Source of the DNA: Microcaldota archaeon
Lineage (GTDB): Archaea; Micrarchaeota; Micrarchaeia; Micrarchaeales; Micrarchaeaceae
Reading direction: 5' to 3'
Assembly (NCBI GenBank): GCA_021811435.1
Contig: JAJZOR010000009.1
Location: 1-42,189 of the forward strand
DNA length: 42,189 nt
Both the position numbers and the translations under genes were made by a program. Numbering within the stretch: position 1 is the first letter of the stretch; each line of letters starts with the position of its first letter. The notes beneath the pieces were generated by a model. That model was not told the DNA's origin. It did not search any database and was given only the letters and a program-made list of their open reading frames with translations. Positions 1-6,708 of the stretch are shown piece after piece.

Positions 1-128
1 GCATGCGCTATGCTATTCATGTTATCACGTTTCGGCAGTTTGCGGCGCAATTTTTCCCGTGCCGCGGCTGCCTTACGTCTTATTCTCAAATCCCGTTAAA
101 AATAGTGTCTCAGAAAATCGCGCATTGC

Positions 129-176
129 GGGGTCAATTCCGTCCGCACACTAAAGTGTGCGGTATATCTTGACCCC
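129..176. repeat. Nested inverted repeat, possible mobile-element end
   Basis: An outer 8-base arm (129-136, ggggtcaa) pairs with 169-176 (ttgacccc). Inside it a second perfect 8-base arm (143-150, ccgcacac) pairs with 155-162 (gtgtgcgg) around a TAAA loop. The structure ends exactly where the truncated beta-propeller reading frame begins. It could be the subterminal hairpin of an insertion element or a terminator. There is no T-run after it, and the abutting broken gene favours the first idea. Nothing upstream in 1-128 looks like a real gene. Confidence 0.5.
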
Positions 177-466
177 ACACCCCCTTCAATAATACCATTG
201 TAAAAAATATTTCTGTAAGATACAAACCGCAGACTATAATAATCGCACCAAACGGACGTTATTTGTACACGGTTAGTTCTAGCAACGAAAGTTCTGCTTC
301 GAACGAAGTCACTATAATATCTACTTCGAATAATACCGTAGTAGATAATGTGCCTGTTGCAAACACGCCTGCTGGAATAGCCATTGCACCGGATGGTGGG
401 CGTCTTTACGTTGCAACAATAGATCTGCCTACAGTAACTGTAATAGCACTCAACAACAGCGGTTAA
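173..466 (+). pseudogene. Truncated YVTN-type beta-propeller fragment
   Basis: The frame is open from just after an in-frame TGA at 170-172 to the TAA at 464-466 and encodes about two beta-propeller blades. The text around APNGRYLYTV, ISTSNNTVVD and IAPDGGRLYVA closely follows the blade repeats of the intact protein at 8283-9395. No start codon, signal segment or earlier blades are present, and there is no C-terminal membrane anchor. The only internal start is a TTG at 263 in mid-blade. Like the intact copy it is AT-rich compared with its neighbours. I read it as the remnant of a gene cut by insertion or recombination at the inverted repeat at 129-176. It overlaps the ksgA stop tail-to-tail by four bases. 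Confidence 0.7.
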
Positions 467-1263
467 TACTGCCAGCGATCCGCTATGCTTTCAGCTATCT
501 CCATTATCTTTGCCGGATCGAGTTTGAACAGGCGCTCGTTGGAGAAAGGCACTGCGTCAGAGAGCCTGCGCGCATCCTCCCTTGAGAGGGACAGCGCCCT
601 TTCGGCATCCACCACAGCGTTCCTGACCTTCTTCTTCTTATGGCTCATTATGGCGCCTATTATTGCTATCAATTCCGGTCTCATGAGGCGCTTTTTCGGC
701 TTTATGTGCGCCACAACGGAGTCCACGTTCGGCACCGGGTAGAAATCGTTCAGCGGCACGTCCAGCACGCGCGACACGTCGAACTGGAGGTGCGCTATCA
801 CGCTCAGCTTGGAATAGTCGCGCGTGTCGGGCTCCGCCAGCATGTGCTCGACGAACTCCTTCTGCAGGCACAGCACGGCCTCCATCCCGCGGTCGGCGAG
901 CCACCCTATCGTCTTGCTGGACAGGTTGTATGGTATGTTTGCCACCATTATGTCCGCTCCGCCCAGCCTGTCGTACCCGACATCGAAGAAATCTGCGTTT
1001 ATCAGCTCGAGGTTCGGAGCGTCCATGTTCTGCACCAGCATCTCGTATAGCGCTCTGTCGCGCTCCACCGCGACAACGCTTTTGGCTACGCTGCAGAGCG
1101 CCCTTGTCAGTATGCCCAGGCCCGGCCCCATCTCCAGGGCGCGCCTTCCCTCGGCGTACCTGGCCTCGGCTCTGGCCACATCCTCGTTTATCAGGAAATG
1201 CTGCCCGAGTTTCTTTGATACCCTTATCGTCCTTATTATTGACTTATACTCCTCCGCTGTCAT
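463..1263 (-). CDS. ksgA: 16S rRNA dimethyladenosine transferase KsgA/Dim1
   Basis: This SAM-dependent methyltransferase dimethylates the two adjacent adenines in the helix-45 loop near the 3' end of 16S rRNA; the target loop is visible in the 16S gene of this window around 26935. The 266 residues match the family length. Motifs in order are GQHFL (20-24), the SAM-binding EMGPGLG (44-50), the acidic VERDR (66-70), the catalytic NIPY (109-112) and FYPVPNVDS (174-182). The start is an ATG facing the divergent pilin-like gene at 1317, and only about 50 bases of shared promoter DNA lie between them. Its 3' end meets the propeller fragment. Identity is secure. Confidence 0.96.
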   Translation of the reverse strand: MTAEEYKSIIRTIRVSKKLGQHFLINEDVARAEARYAEGRRALEMGPGLGILTRALCSVAKSVVAVERDRALYEMLVQNMDAPNLELINADFFDVGYDRLGGADIMVANIPYNLSSKTIGWLADRGMEAVLCLQKEFVEHMLAEPDTRDYSKLSVIAHLQFDVSRVLDVPLNDFYPVPNVDSVVAHIKPKKRLMRPELIAIIGAIMSHKKKKVRNAVVDAERALSLSREDARRLSDAVPFSNERLFKLDPAKIMEIAESIADRWQY

Positions 1264-1285
1264 GAACCTAATTACCCCACCGCAG

Positions 1286-1296
1286 CTTTAAATATG
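1286..1296 (+). promoter_or_regulatory. TATA box for the pilin-like gene at 1317
   Basis: ctttaaatatg is centred about 26 bases before the ATG at 1317, the usual archaeal distance from TATA box to transcription start. The mRNA is therefore probably leaderless. This is a positional inference. Confidence 0.5.
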
Positions 1297-1316
1297 TTTT
1301 TTGAGAAGGCTTAAGC

Positions 1317-2795
1317 ATGGGATATAAAGGTCAGAGCGCGATTGAGTTCCTCACCGCGTATTCCACGGCTTTCCTTATAATAGCCATAATGCTAGCGGCG
1401 CTTTTCATATTCGTGAGCCTGCCTTTCACCTCAATGCCGTTCTCATGCAACCCGTACAGCGACTTCACGTGCCAGGACGCAGTGCTTTCCAGCAACGGGA
1501 CGGGCGGCATGGTGCTGCTGCTTGAACTCTCGGATGCGGTGCCGGGGGTGATGAACATCAGCAACTTCAGCTCTACGCTGAACGGCGTAAGAAGCAGGTC
1601 CGGATACTGCGCGCCGAACTTGACTGCCTCGGGGGAGCGGGTGTACTGCATAGCCGACTTCAACGGCACGCCGCAACTCGGCTCGCTCTACAGCGGCACC
1701 TTCGATATATACGCGAACTTCTGCACTGGGGGCCCGGGTGAGCTCGCCCTGGGATGCGCTTCGGGCGGCGGCGCATACGCCTATGGCGGCAGCATCAGGA
1801 TAGAGGGCGCGGGCAACGTATCGTCGCCCAGCGTGTGGCGCTCCCAGATAACGCTGGACAACACCCAAGGCTATGCGACGCCTGCGAATTTCCAGCAGAT
1901 GGTATCGTTCAACCCTGCTAGCGCTAACGCGCCGTTGCACGAGAGGCAGGATCTGGGCAACATAAGGTTCTATTACGGGAGCCAGGAACTGTACGCATGG
2001 TGCGAGAGCAACTGCAGCAGGTCATCGCCACGCAACGCGACATTCTGGGTCAGGATACCGCAGGGCATACAGGCACGGCAGAGCATAACCATACAGATGT
2101 ACCTCATGCCTACCAGCGTGGACTACACGGGCACGTATGCGGGCGAGGCGCCGCAGCTGTCCTCCCCATACGGCGGATACGACAACGGCGACGAGGTCTT
2201 CCTGTTCTACCAGAACTTCCAGGGTACATCGATTCCCACAGGATGGGCCAAGACCGGCACCGGGATAACGGTATCGGTAAACAACGGCATAACTGTGTCG
2301 CCCGGCGGGGCCAATGCGCTTGGCAGCCTCACCTCACCATCGTCCTACAACGGCACGCTCGACTTTTACGGCCAGTTCTTCGGGTCAGGAGACTCATCGA
2401 CATGCACTTACAACACTGCGCGTTTCGGGTTCGACAACGCTTCGTTGGGGTATGCTACTCCGCAGAACATAGGGTGCCAGAAGCCGCAGCCATTCGGCCT
2501 CATAACCAACAGCTCATCTGGCGGCTACCTGAAGACCTTCGCTTACACGCAGGGCGCGAACAGCATACTCTCAGTCGCTTACTCGGCGCCGTCAAACTCC
2601 TTCGTGGCGCAGGTCGGCTACGTTAGCGCCGCCTCGTCAAATTCCTTCGTAAGCAGCCTGCCGCTTCCGATAGGCTTCTACCAGCAATCCGACTCCGGCG
2701 TATCCATATCGGCTGCATGGGTCAGGCTTAGGGCCTCCGCGCCCGGCGGTATAATGCCGGCGCAGACGGTCGGGCCGTTAGTGCAGGCGAGATAG
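1317..2795 (+). CDS. Class III signal peptide protein with DUF2341-like domain
   Basis: This is probably a pilus- or surface-associated protein. The N-terminus MGYKG/QSAIEFL (cut after residue 5) followed by a hydrophobic helix to about residue 34 is the archaeal class III, type IV pilin-like signal handled by FlaK/PibD-type peptidases. Unlike normal small pilins it is 492 residues long. From about residue 173 a section beginning WRSQITLDN, followed by a Phe/Tyr-rich segment after GDEVFLFYQNF, looks like a DUF2341 module, known from archaeal surface proteins and thought to bind ligands or carbohydrate. Many N-x-S/T sequons fit N-glycosylation by the AglB in this window. Paired cysteines suggest disulfides. 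The exact function is unknown. Confidence 0.75.
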   Translation: MGYKGQSAIEFLTAYSTAFLIIAIMLAALFIFVSLPFTSMPFSCNPYSDFTCQDAVLSSNGTGGMVLLLELSDAVPGVMNISNFSSTLNGVRSRSGYCAPNLTASGERVYCIADFNGTPQLGSLYSGTFDIYANFCTGGPGELALGCASGGGAYAYGGSIRIEGAGNVSSPSVWRSQITLDNTQGYATPANFQQMVSFNPASANAPLHERQDLGNIRFYYGSQELYAWCESNCSRSSPRNATFWVRIPQGIQARQSITIQMYLMPTSVDYTGTYAGEAPQLSSPYGGYDNGDEVFLFYQNFQGTSIPTGWAKTGTGITVSVNNGITVSPGGANALGSLTSPSSYNGTLDFYGQFFGSGDSSTCTYNTARFGFDNASLGYATPQNIGCQKPQPFGLITNSSSGGYLKTFAYTQGANSILSVAYSAPSNSFVAQVGYVSAASSNSFVSSLPLPIGFYQQSDSGVSISAAWVRLRASAPGGIMPAQTVGPLVQAR

Positions 2796-2847
2796 CAAAA
2801 TCTATATTGGTTAAGCACGAATAAGTAGAATGTTTCCGTTCGGCTGT

Positions 2848-2919
2848 GCCCAAGTAGCTCAGTGGTAGAGCGTCTGCATGGTAAGCAGAAGGCCGGGGGT
2901 TCAATTCCCTCTTTGGGCT
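2848..2919 (+). tRNA. tRNA-Thr (anticodon GGT)
   Basis: A 72-base cloverleaf folds by eye. The acceptor GCCCAAG pairs with TTTGGGC (one G-T pair); the D arm is GCTC/GAGC; the anticodon stem TCTGC/GCAGA encloses loop ATGGTAA with anticodon GGT; the T arm is GGGGG/CCCTC (one G-T pair) with loop TTCAATT. The discriminator is T, CCA is not encoded and there is no intron. A TATA-like stretch near 2802-2812 precedes it. Confidence 0.95.
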
Positions 2920-3620
2920 CGCGTTTAATTTTTTCTTCAGTAGAGAATGTTGCCTGCTCTGGTTCCTATTAGCCACGCGGTTTGAATCAAGACTCTGGCG
3001 TCAGTTCTTTAAAACTTGACGTGCCTACATATCCCTGATTATAGTGGCATGGAAGAAAGCGCCCGGCGCTGCAGATGCCGCGGCCTGGAGATTGGTGCTG
3101 GCTCCAATCACGTACTTATAATGGCGATTGTAGCGATAGCTATCGCGTTAGCCGTAGTAGGCATGGTGTTATGGCTTTTCTAACCCAAGACCCAAAAGCC
3201 TGAGACGCTCTCCCGCCTATCCTGCGCGGCGTTCCTCAGCGCTCTTTTATGTGCCCGGCAGTAACACTCAATGCCACAATCGCTACGCAGGCCATGCTTA
3301 TAGCGCCGTATTGATTGCATGGGGGCTTTACATGCCGATCTGCTGGCAAGACCGTAGCGGATTGGGATATGCAAAGGAACCGCAATCGCCTTTCTGAACA
3401 CAAGCTTTAAAAACCTTTTTCTCAAAATACTTTTTACAGAACATTAAGGATGCAACCTATACGGTGCAGAAGATGCAGACGCACACGCTGGCAAACATGT
3501 GGCACTTCGTCCTTAGGGGCAGCGTTAGCGTCGTTGTATCAGGAATAGGAGCCAATACAACGCCGTATTACAGTTTGGCTGCATAAACGTCTTTTCTTAT
3601 AAATTCCTGAAGGTGTTTGT
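2920..3620. other. Gene-poor stretch between tRNA-Thr and the HTH gene
   Basis: Apart from the possible small membrane protein at 3049 I see no secure gene. A second weak candidate is a 40-codon frame from GTG 3464 to TAA 3586, about 55 bases after a TATA-like ctttaaaaacc at 3403-3413. Its text (QKMQTHTLANMW, later SVSVVVSGIGANTTPYYSL) looks protein-like but matches nothing I know. The minus-strand ORF 3180-3425 is rich in Arg and Cys and is probably chance. The stretch may hold a decayed pilin or surface gene. Confidence 0.4.
3049..3183 (+). CDS. Possible small single-span membrane protein
   Basis: A 44-residue frame begins at ATG 3049 and ends with TAA at 3181-3183. The first half is polar and carries a short Cys/Arg cluster (RRCRCRG). 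The second half, from HVLIMAIVAI to VLWLF, is one continuous hydrophobic helix of about 20 residues at the extreme C-terminus, so the product would be tail-anchored. A TATA-like tttaaaac at 3008-3015 lies about 26 bases before a predicted transcript start near 3037, giving a short leader. No homology is recognised. It could be a genuine small protein or the helix of a decayed pilin gene. Confidence 0.4.
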   Translation: MEESARRCRCRGLEIGAGSNHVLIMAIVAIAIALAVVGMVLWLF

Positions 3621-4025
3621 GTGGCGCAAATTGTAACTAGTATCGTAGATGCTAAAATTTCGAGATTCACTGAGCGCGAGCAGCTGATGCTGATAGAGAT
3701 AGGCAGGGACGTGATAGACACCGCATCGAGCTTCGTGAACTACATCAGCGAGGAGTACGGATTCTCCAAGAGCTCGGTCTGGTACGTGCTCAACAAGCTC
3801 AAGGCGAAGGGCGTAATAGATTTCGCAAGCAGGGACGAGATAGGGAAGGGCATGTCGCTTACCGTGCTTGGGCTGGACCATCTTGGGAGGATGGAGTCGA
3901 GCAAGAACACAATAGTAGACAGGTTCAGCGACAGGTTCCTGCGGAGGCAGCAGCAACACGGCGGCATGGAGCAGCAGTTGCCCGCTTACGCACCGTACGC
4001 TGGTGCAAGGTACATCATGCTTTGA
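3621..4025 (+). CDS. Winged-helix transcriptional regulator
   Basis: A 134-residue soluble protein, probably a MarR/PadR-like DNA-binding regulator. An N-terminal helix (about 18-40) leads into a helix-turn-helix: GFSKSSVWYVLNKLKAKGVI (47-66) looks like the recognition helix followed by the wing (DFASRDEIGKGMSLTVLG). The C-terminal tail is Gln-, Tyr- and Arg-rich and probably disordered. The start is a GTG. The TATA-like tcttataaat at 3595-3604 sits about 20-25 bases upstream, so the transcript is probably leaderless. No effector-binding residues or target operator can be named, and neighbouring genes do not reveal a regulon. Confidence 0.75.
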   Translation: MAQIVTSIVDAKISRFTEREQLMLIEIGRDVIDTASSFVNYISEEYGFSKSSVWYVLNKLKAKGVIDFASRDEIGKGMSLTVLGLDHLGRMESSKNTIVDRFSDRFLRRQQQHGGMEQQLPAYAPYAGARYIML

Positions 4026-4109
4026 AAGTGCAGTCTGCGGAAGACCGCTCTTAAATAGTAAAGAATGCGCAATGATACCATTGTAAGACTACCCGCGGCG
4101 TCATTTGCA

Positions 4110-4430
4110 TTAATCCGCTATGGCACGCTCGGCAAGCAGGAGCGTTCTCTTTCTTGCGGTGCCGCCCGATGAGTATTTGCCTAGGCTGCCATCGCTCCTT
4201 ATGACCCTGTGGCACGGTATCCTTATAGGGAACGGGTTCTTCCTAAGGGCTGTACCAACTGCCCTGTAGGCGCGCGGGCTGCCCACCATGGCAGCGACCT
4301 GCTTATACGTCAGTACCTTGCCCAGCGGTATGCGGGCCACTGCTATCAGTACGGATTTCTGGAACTCCGTAAGTGCAGAATTCTTTAGTAGCGACGCAGC
4401 TCTTACATTTTTTATGGCGTGCACGTTCAT
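4110..4430 (-). CDS. ogt: O6-alkylguanine-DNA alkyltransferase, minimal form
   Basis: This suicide DNA-repair protein moves the alkyl group from O6-alkylguanine to its own cysteine. The active-site PCHRV is at 72-76 (acceptor Cys73). The RAVG segment with the Arg that flips the base is at 56-59, the hinge Asn is in LRKNP (62-66), and the helix-turn-helix TYKQVAAMVG is at 41-50. At 106 residues it has only the DNA-binding and catalytic C-terminal domain; the N-terminal domain usual in Ogt/MGMT is missing. Alternatively it could be an alkyltransferase-like protein, but those lack the cysteine, which is present here. It is divergent from ilvE across a 66-base promoter region. Confidence 0.93.
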   Translation of the reverse strand: MNVHAIKNVRAASLLKNSALTEFQKSVLIAVARIPLGKVLTYKQVAAMVGSPRAYRAVGTALRKNPFPIRIPCHRVIRSDGSLGKYSSGGTARKRTLLLAERAIAD

Positions 4431-4496
4431 TCATTTACTAAAAAGTATATTAATCTTTATCTGCTTTAGTGTTATACTGTATCAGGGCTGCTTTTT

Positions 4497-5411
4497 ATGG
4501 TGGAGAAGAAATTGAGCGCATGGCTTGAGGGCAAGGTCATAGACTACGACAAGGCTAACGTGCACATAATGACGCATTCGCTGCAGTACGGCAGCGGGAT
4601 ATTCGAGGGCATAAGGGTTTATGACACAGTGAATGGGCCGGCCATATTCAGGCTAGGCGACCACATGAGGCGCTTCCTAAACAGCGCCAAGATATACTCG
4701 ATGAAATTGAATTACGGCATTGAGGAGTTGCAGGAAGCATGCATCGAACTTGTAAGGGCCAACGGGCTCTCATCAGGCTACATAAGGCCGTTCGCCTTCT
4801 ACCATGACACGAGGATAGGCGTGAGCACGGAGGGCAAGGGCGTGAGCGTCTTCATAGCGGTGCTGCCGTTCGGGGACTACTTCGGCGACAAGCACGCAAG
4901 CGGGGTGGCCTGCAAGATATCATCGTGGCAGAGGATAAACTCCGAGATACTGCCTGTAGAGGCCAAGGCCAGTGGTAACTACCTCAACTCGATAATAGCG
5001 AGCAATGAGGCCAGGAGCGTAGGCTTCGACGAGGCGATACTCACATCGGGCAACGGCTATGTGGCCGAGGGGCCCGGGGAGAACATATTCCTGGTAAAGA
5101 ACGGCAGGCTGGTCACGCCTGGCGTAAGCGCTGACATACTCATGGGCGTGACGCGCGACTCCATAATAAAGATAGCGAAGGGCGCAGGCATAGAGGTGGA
5201 GGAGCGCGCCGTGCACAAGGAGGAGCTGCTCACGGCTGACGAGGTGTTCTTCGCGGGGACTGCCGCCGAGATAACGCACATACGGAAGGTGGAAAGCGTC
5301 GTCCTGAACGGCGGGGCGGTAGGCCCGATCACCAAGATGCTGGCGCAGAAGTACGGGGACGCAGCCAGGGGCAGGGACGAGAAATTCATGGACTGGCTCA
5401 CGTTCGTCTGA
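4497..5411 (+). CDS. ilvE: Branched-chain amino acid aminotransferase
   Basis: A fold-type IV PLP enzyme of 304 residues, normal for IlvE. It should transfer the amino group between glutamate and the 2-oxo acids of Leu, Ile and Val. Motifs: YGSGIFEGIR (31-40), the PLP lysine in EAKASGNYLNS (Lys157), and EGPGENIFLV (191-200) with the glutamate that contacts the PLP ring nitrogen; FAGTAAEI near the C-terminus lies by the phosphate pocket. D-amino-acid transaminase and aminodeoxychorismate lyase share the fold, but motif order and length favour IlvE. No other branched-chain pathway gene is nearby, so it may work in catabolism or salvage. Confidence 0.92.
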   Translation: MVEKKLSAWLEGKVIDYDKANVHIMTHSLQYGSGIFEGIRVYDTVNGPAIFRLGDHMRRFLNSAKIYSMKLNYGIEELQEACIELVRANGLSSGYIRPFAFYHDTRIGVSTEGKGVSVFIAVLPFGDYFGDKHASGVACKISSWQRINSEILPVEAKASGNYLNSIIASNEARSVGFDEAILTSGNGYVAEGPGENIFLVKNGRLVTPGVSADILMGVTRDSIIKIAKGAGIEVEERAVHKEELLTADEVFFAGTAAEITHIRKVESVVLNGGAVGPITKMLAQKYGDAARGRDEKFMDWLTFV

Positions 5412-5436
5412 CATTCAATCGACAGGCGAGGCTATA

Positions 5437-6615
5437 ATGATAGACTATCTCTCCTTCGCCATAGCTCTTTTTGCGGTAGTCCTAGGGGGTGCGATAGCGA
5501 TAAGGTTCAAGGTGCCGTCGGTGCTCATATTCCTGATGCTAGGCGCGCTGATAGGCACCTACAACCTGGTAGGGCAGAGCGGCCTGTTCAACACCCTAGG
5601 TCAGCTGGGCAGCATCATATTGCTCTTCACTATAGGTACGGAGTTCTCTCTCGAGCGGCTGATCAGGACGGGCGTAGGGCGTGCAGCTACCATAGCAGCG
5701 CTTGAAATGCTGATATCGTTCGTCCTGCTGTTCGTGATCTTCAGCACGTTCGTCGGGGCAGCGGCCGCGCTCCTGGTCGCACTGGCGTTCTCCATAACGA
5801 GCACGGGAGTCACGGTGAAGCTGTTCCAGCAGCTGAACCTGAGCGAACGCAACTTCTACCTGATACTCAAGGTCAACATCATAGAGGACCTCATAGCCGT
5901 GTTCGCGTACAGCGCGGTAAGCTCGCTGTCAATAGAAGCCGGCCACACCGCCGTTGCGCTTCTGGCCTCGTTCCTGATCTCAATAGTGCTCTTCGTCATA
6001 GCATACTACACGTTCTCGCTCGCCTTCGACAGAATAGTTTCCAAGCACAGGATACCCGAGGACGACGTGCTCCCGCTGGCGTTCGGGGTGCTACTTCTGT
6101 TCGTGTACATAGCGGCTTCGCTAAACCTCTCCGCAGCGTTCGGCGCGTACATAGCAGGCAGCATAGTGAGCGGCTGGACCAAGAGGTTCAGGTCGCTGGA
6201 GGGCGACCTCAGGAGATTCTCCTACCTTTTCGTATCGTTCTTCTTCCTGACTATAGGCCTCAGCGTGAACCTCAACACGGTGGATTATGCGCTGTTCCTC
6301 TTCGTATTCCCGATCATACTGATTGTCAAGTTCATTGGGGTGTACGCCGGCAGCTACGTGGCGACAAAATCTGTCGACACTTCTTTCTTCATCTCCGTGG
6401 GTATGATAACCAGAGGCGAACTCTCGCTCGTGATAGTAAGCTCGGCGATAGCTGCGGGGCTACTGCCGCAGAGCTACCTCGGCCTCACCGCCTTCGTCGT
6501 ATTCTTCTCTGCGATGATAGCGTACGTGATGCTGAGCAAGGCGGAGAAGCTGGATGGCGCTATAATGCGCGCTATTATGGCGCATGCCGGATTTCTGAGC
6601 GGCAGGAATCGCTGA
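5437..6615 (+). CDS. CPA2-type monovalent cation/H+ antiporter
   Basis: A 392-residue integral membrane protein made almost entirely of hydrophobic helices, about 12 by eye. It resembles the membrane domain of KefB/NapA-type exchangers that swap H+ for Na+ or K+. The segment LGQLGSIILLFTIGTEFSLERL (about residues 54-75) is the conserved region after the second hairpin, and VNIIEDLIAVFAY (about 146-158) holds the acidic pair expected at the ion site. A C-terminal TrkA-N (NAD-binding) domain is absent, so this is the short, unregulated form. It starts 25 bases after ilvE and could be co-transcribed. In an acidophile it may serve pH or potassium homeostasis; that is inference. Confidence 0.9.
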   Translation: MIDYLSFAIALFAVVLGGAIAIRFKVPSVLIFLMLGALIGTYNLVGQSGLFNTLGQLGSIILLFTIGTEFSLERLIRTGVGRAATIAALEMLISFVLLFVIFSTFVGAAAALLVALAFSITSTGVTVKLFQQLNLSERNFYLILKVNIIEDLIAVFAYSAVSSLSIEAGHTAVALLASFLISIVLFVIAYYTFSLAFDRIVSKHRIPEDDVLPLAFGVLLLFVYIAASLNLSAAFGAYIAGSIVSGWTKRFRSLEGDLRRFSYLFVSFFFLTIGLSVNLNTVDYALFLFVFPIILIVKFIGVYAGSYVATKSVDTSFFISVGMITRGELSLVIVSSAIAAGLLPQSYLGLTAFVVFFSAMIAYVMLSKAEKLDGAIMRAIMAHAGFLSGRNR

Positions 6616-6619
6616 AGTC

Positions 6620-6687
6620 TAGGAGCCCTTAAATACGTTCCATACCTCAGCACTAACAAAGCAATTGAACGATGGTGTGGAAATGCA
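6620..6687 (+). promoter_or_regulatory. Promoter-leader module, copy 1
   Basis: This 68-base block aligns without gaps to 41770-41837, with 53 identical bases. It contains the TATA box cttaaata (6628-6635), the block taacaaagcaa where transcription should begin, and atggtgt followed by aaatgca, whose ATG lies at 6683 six bases after a GGTG. Both the TATA spacing and the leader are preserved, so it appears to be an inherited expression cassette for a family of surface proteins. Confidence 0.65.
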
Positions 6688-6708
6688 ACGTACCGCCCCC
6701 TCCGCATA

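Noticed and set aside
3180-3425. 81-codon minus-strand frame between tRNA-Thr and the HTH gene
   Set aside because: Arg/Cys-rich text without hydrophobic core or promoter signs; probably chance.
191-4092. Shared 12-mer ataccattgtaa at about 193 and 4075
   Set aside because: Chance matches of this length are expected many times in a 42-kb window, and no longer similarity surrounds it.
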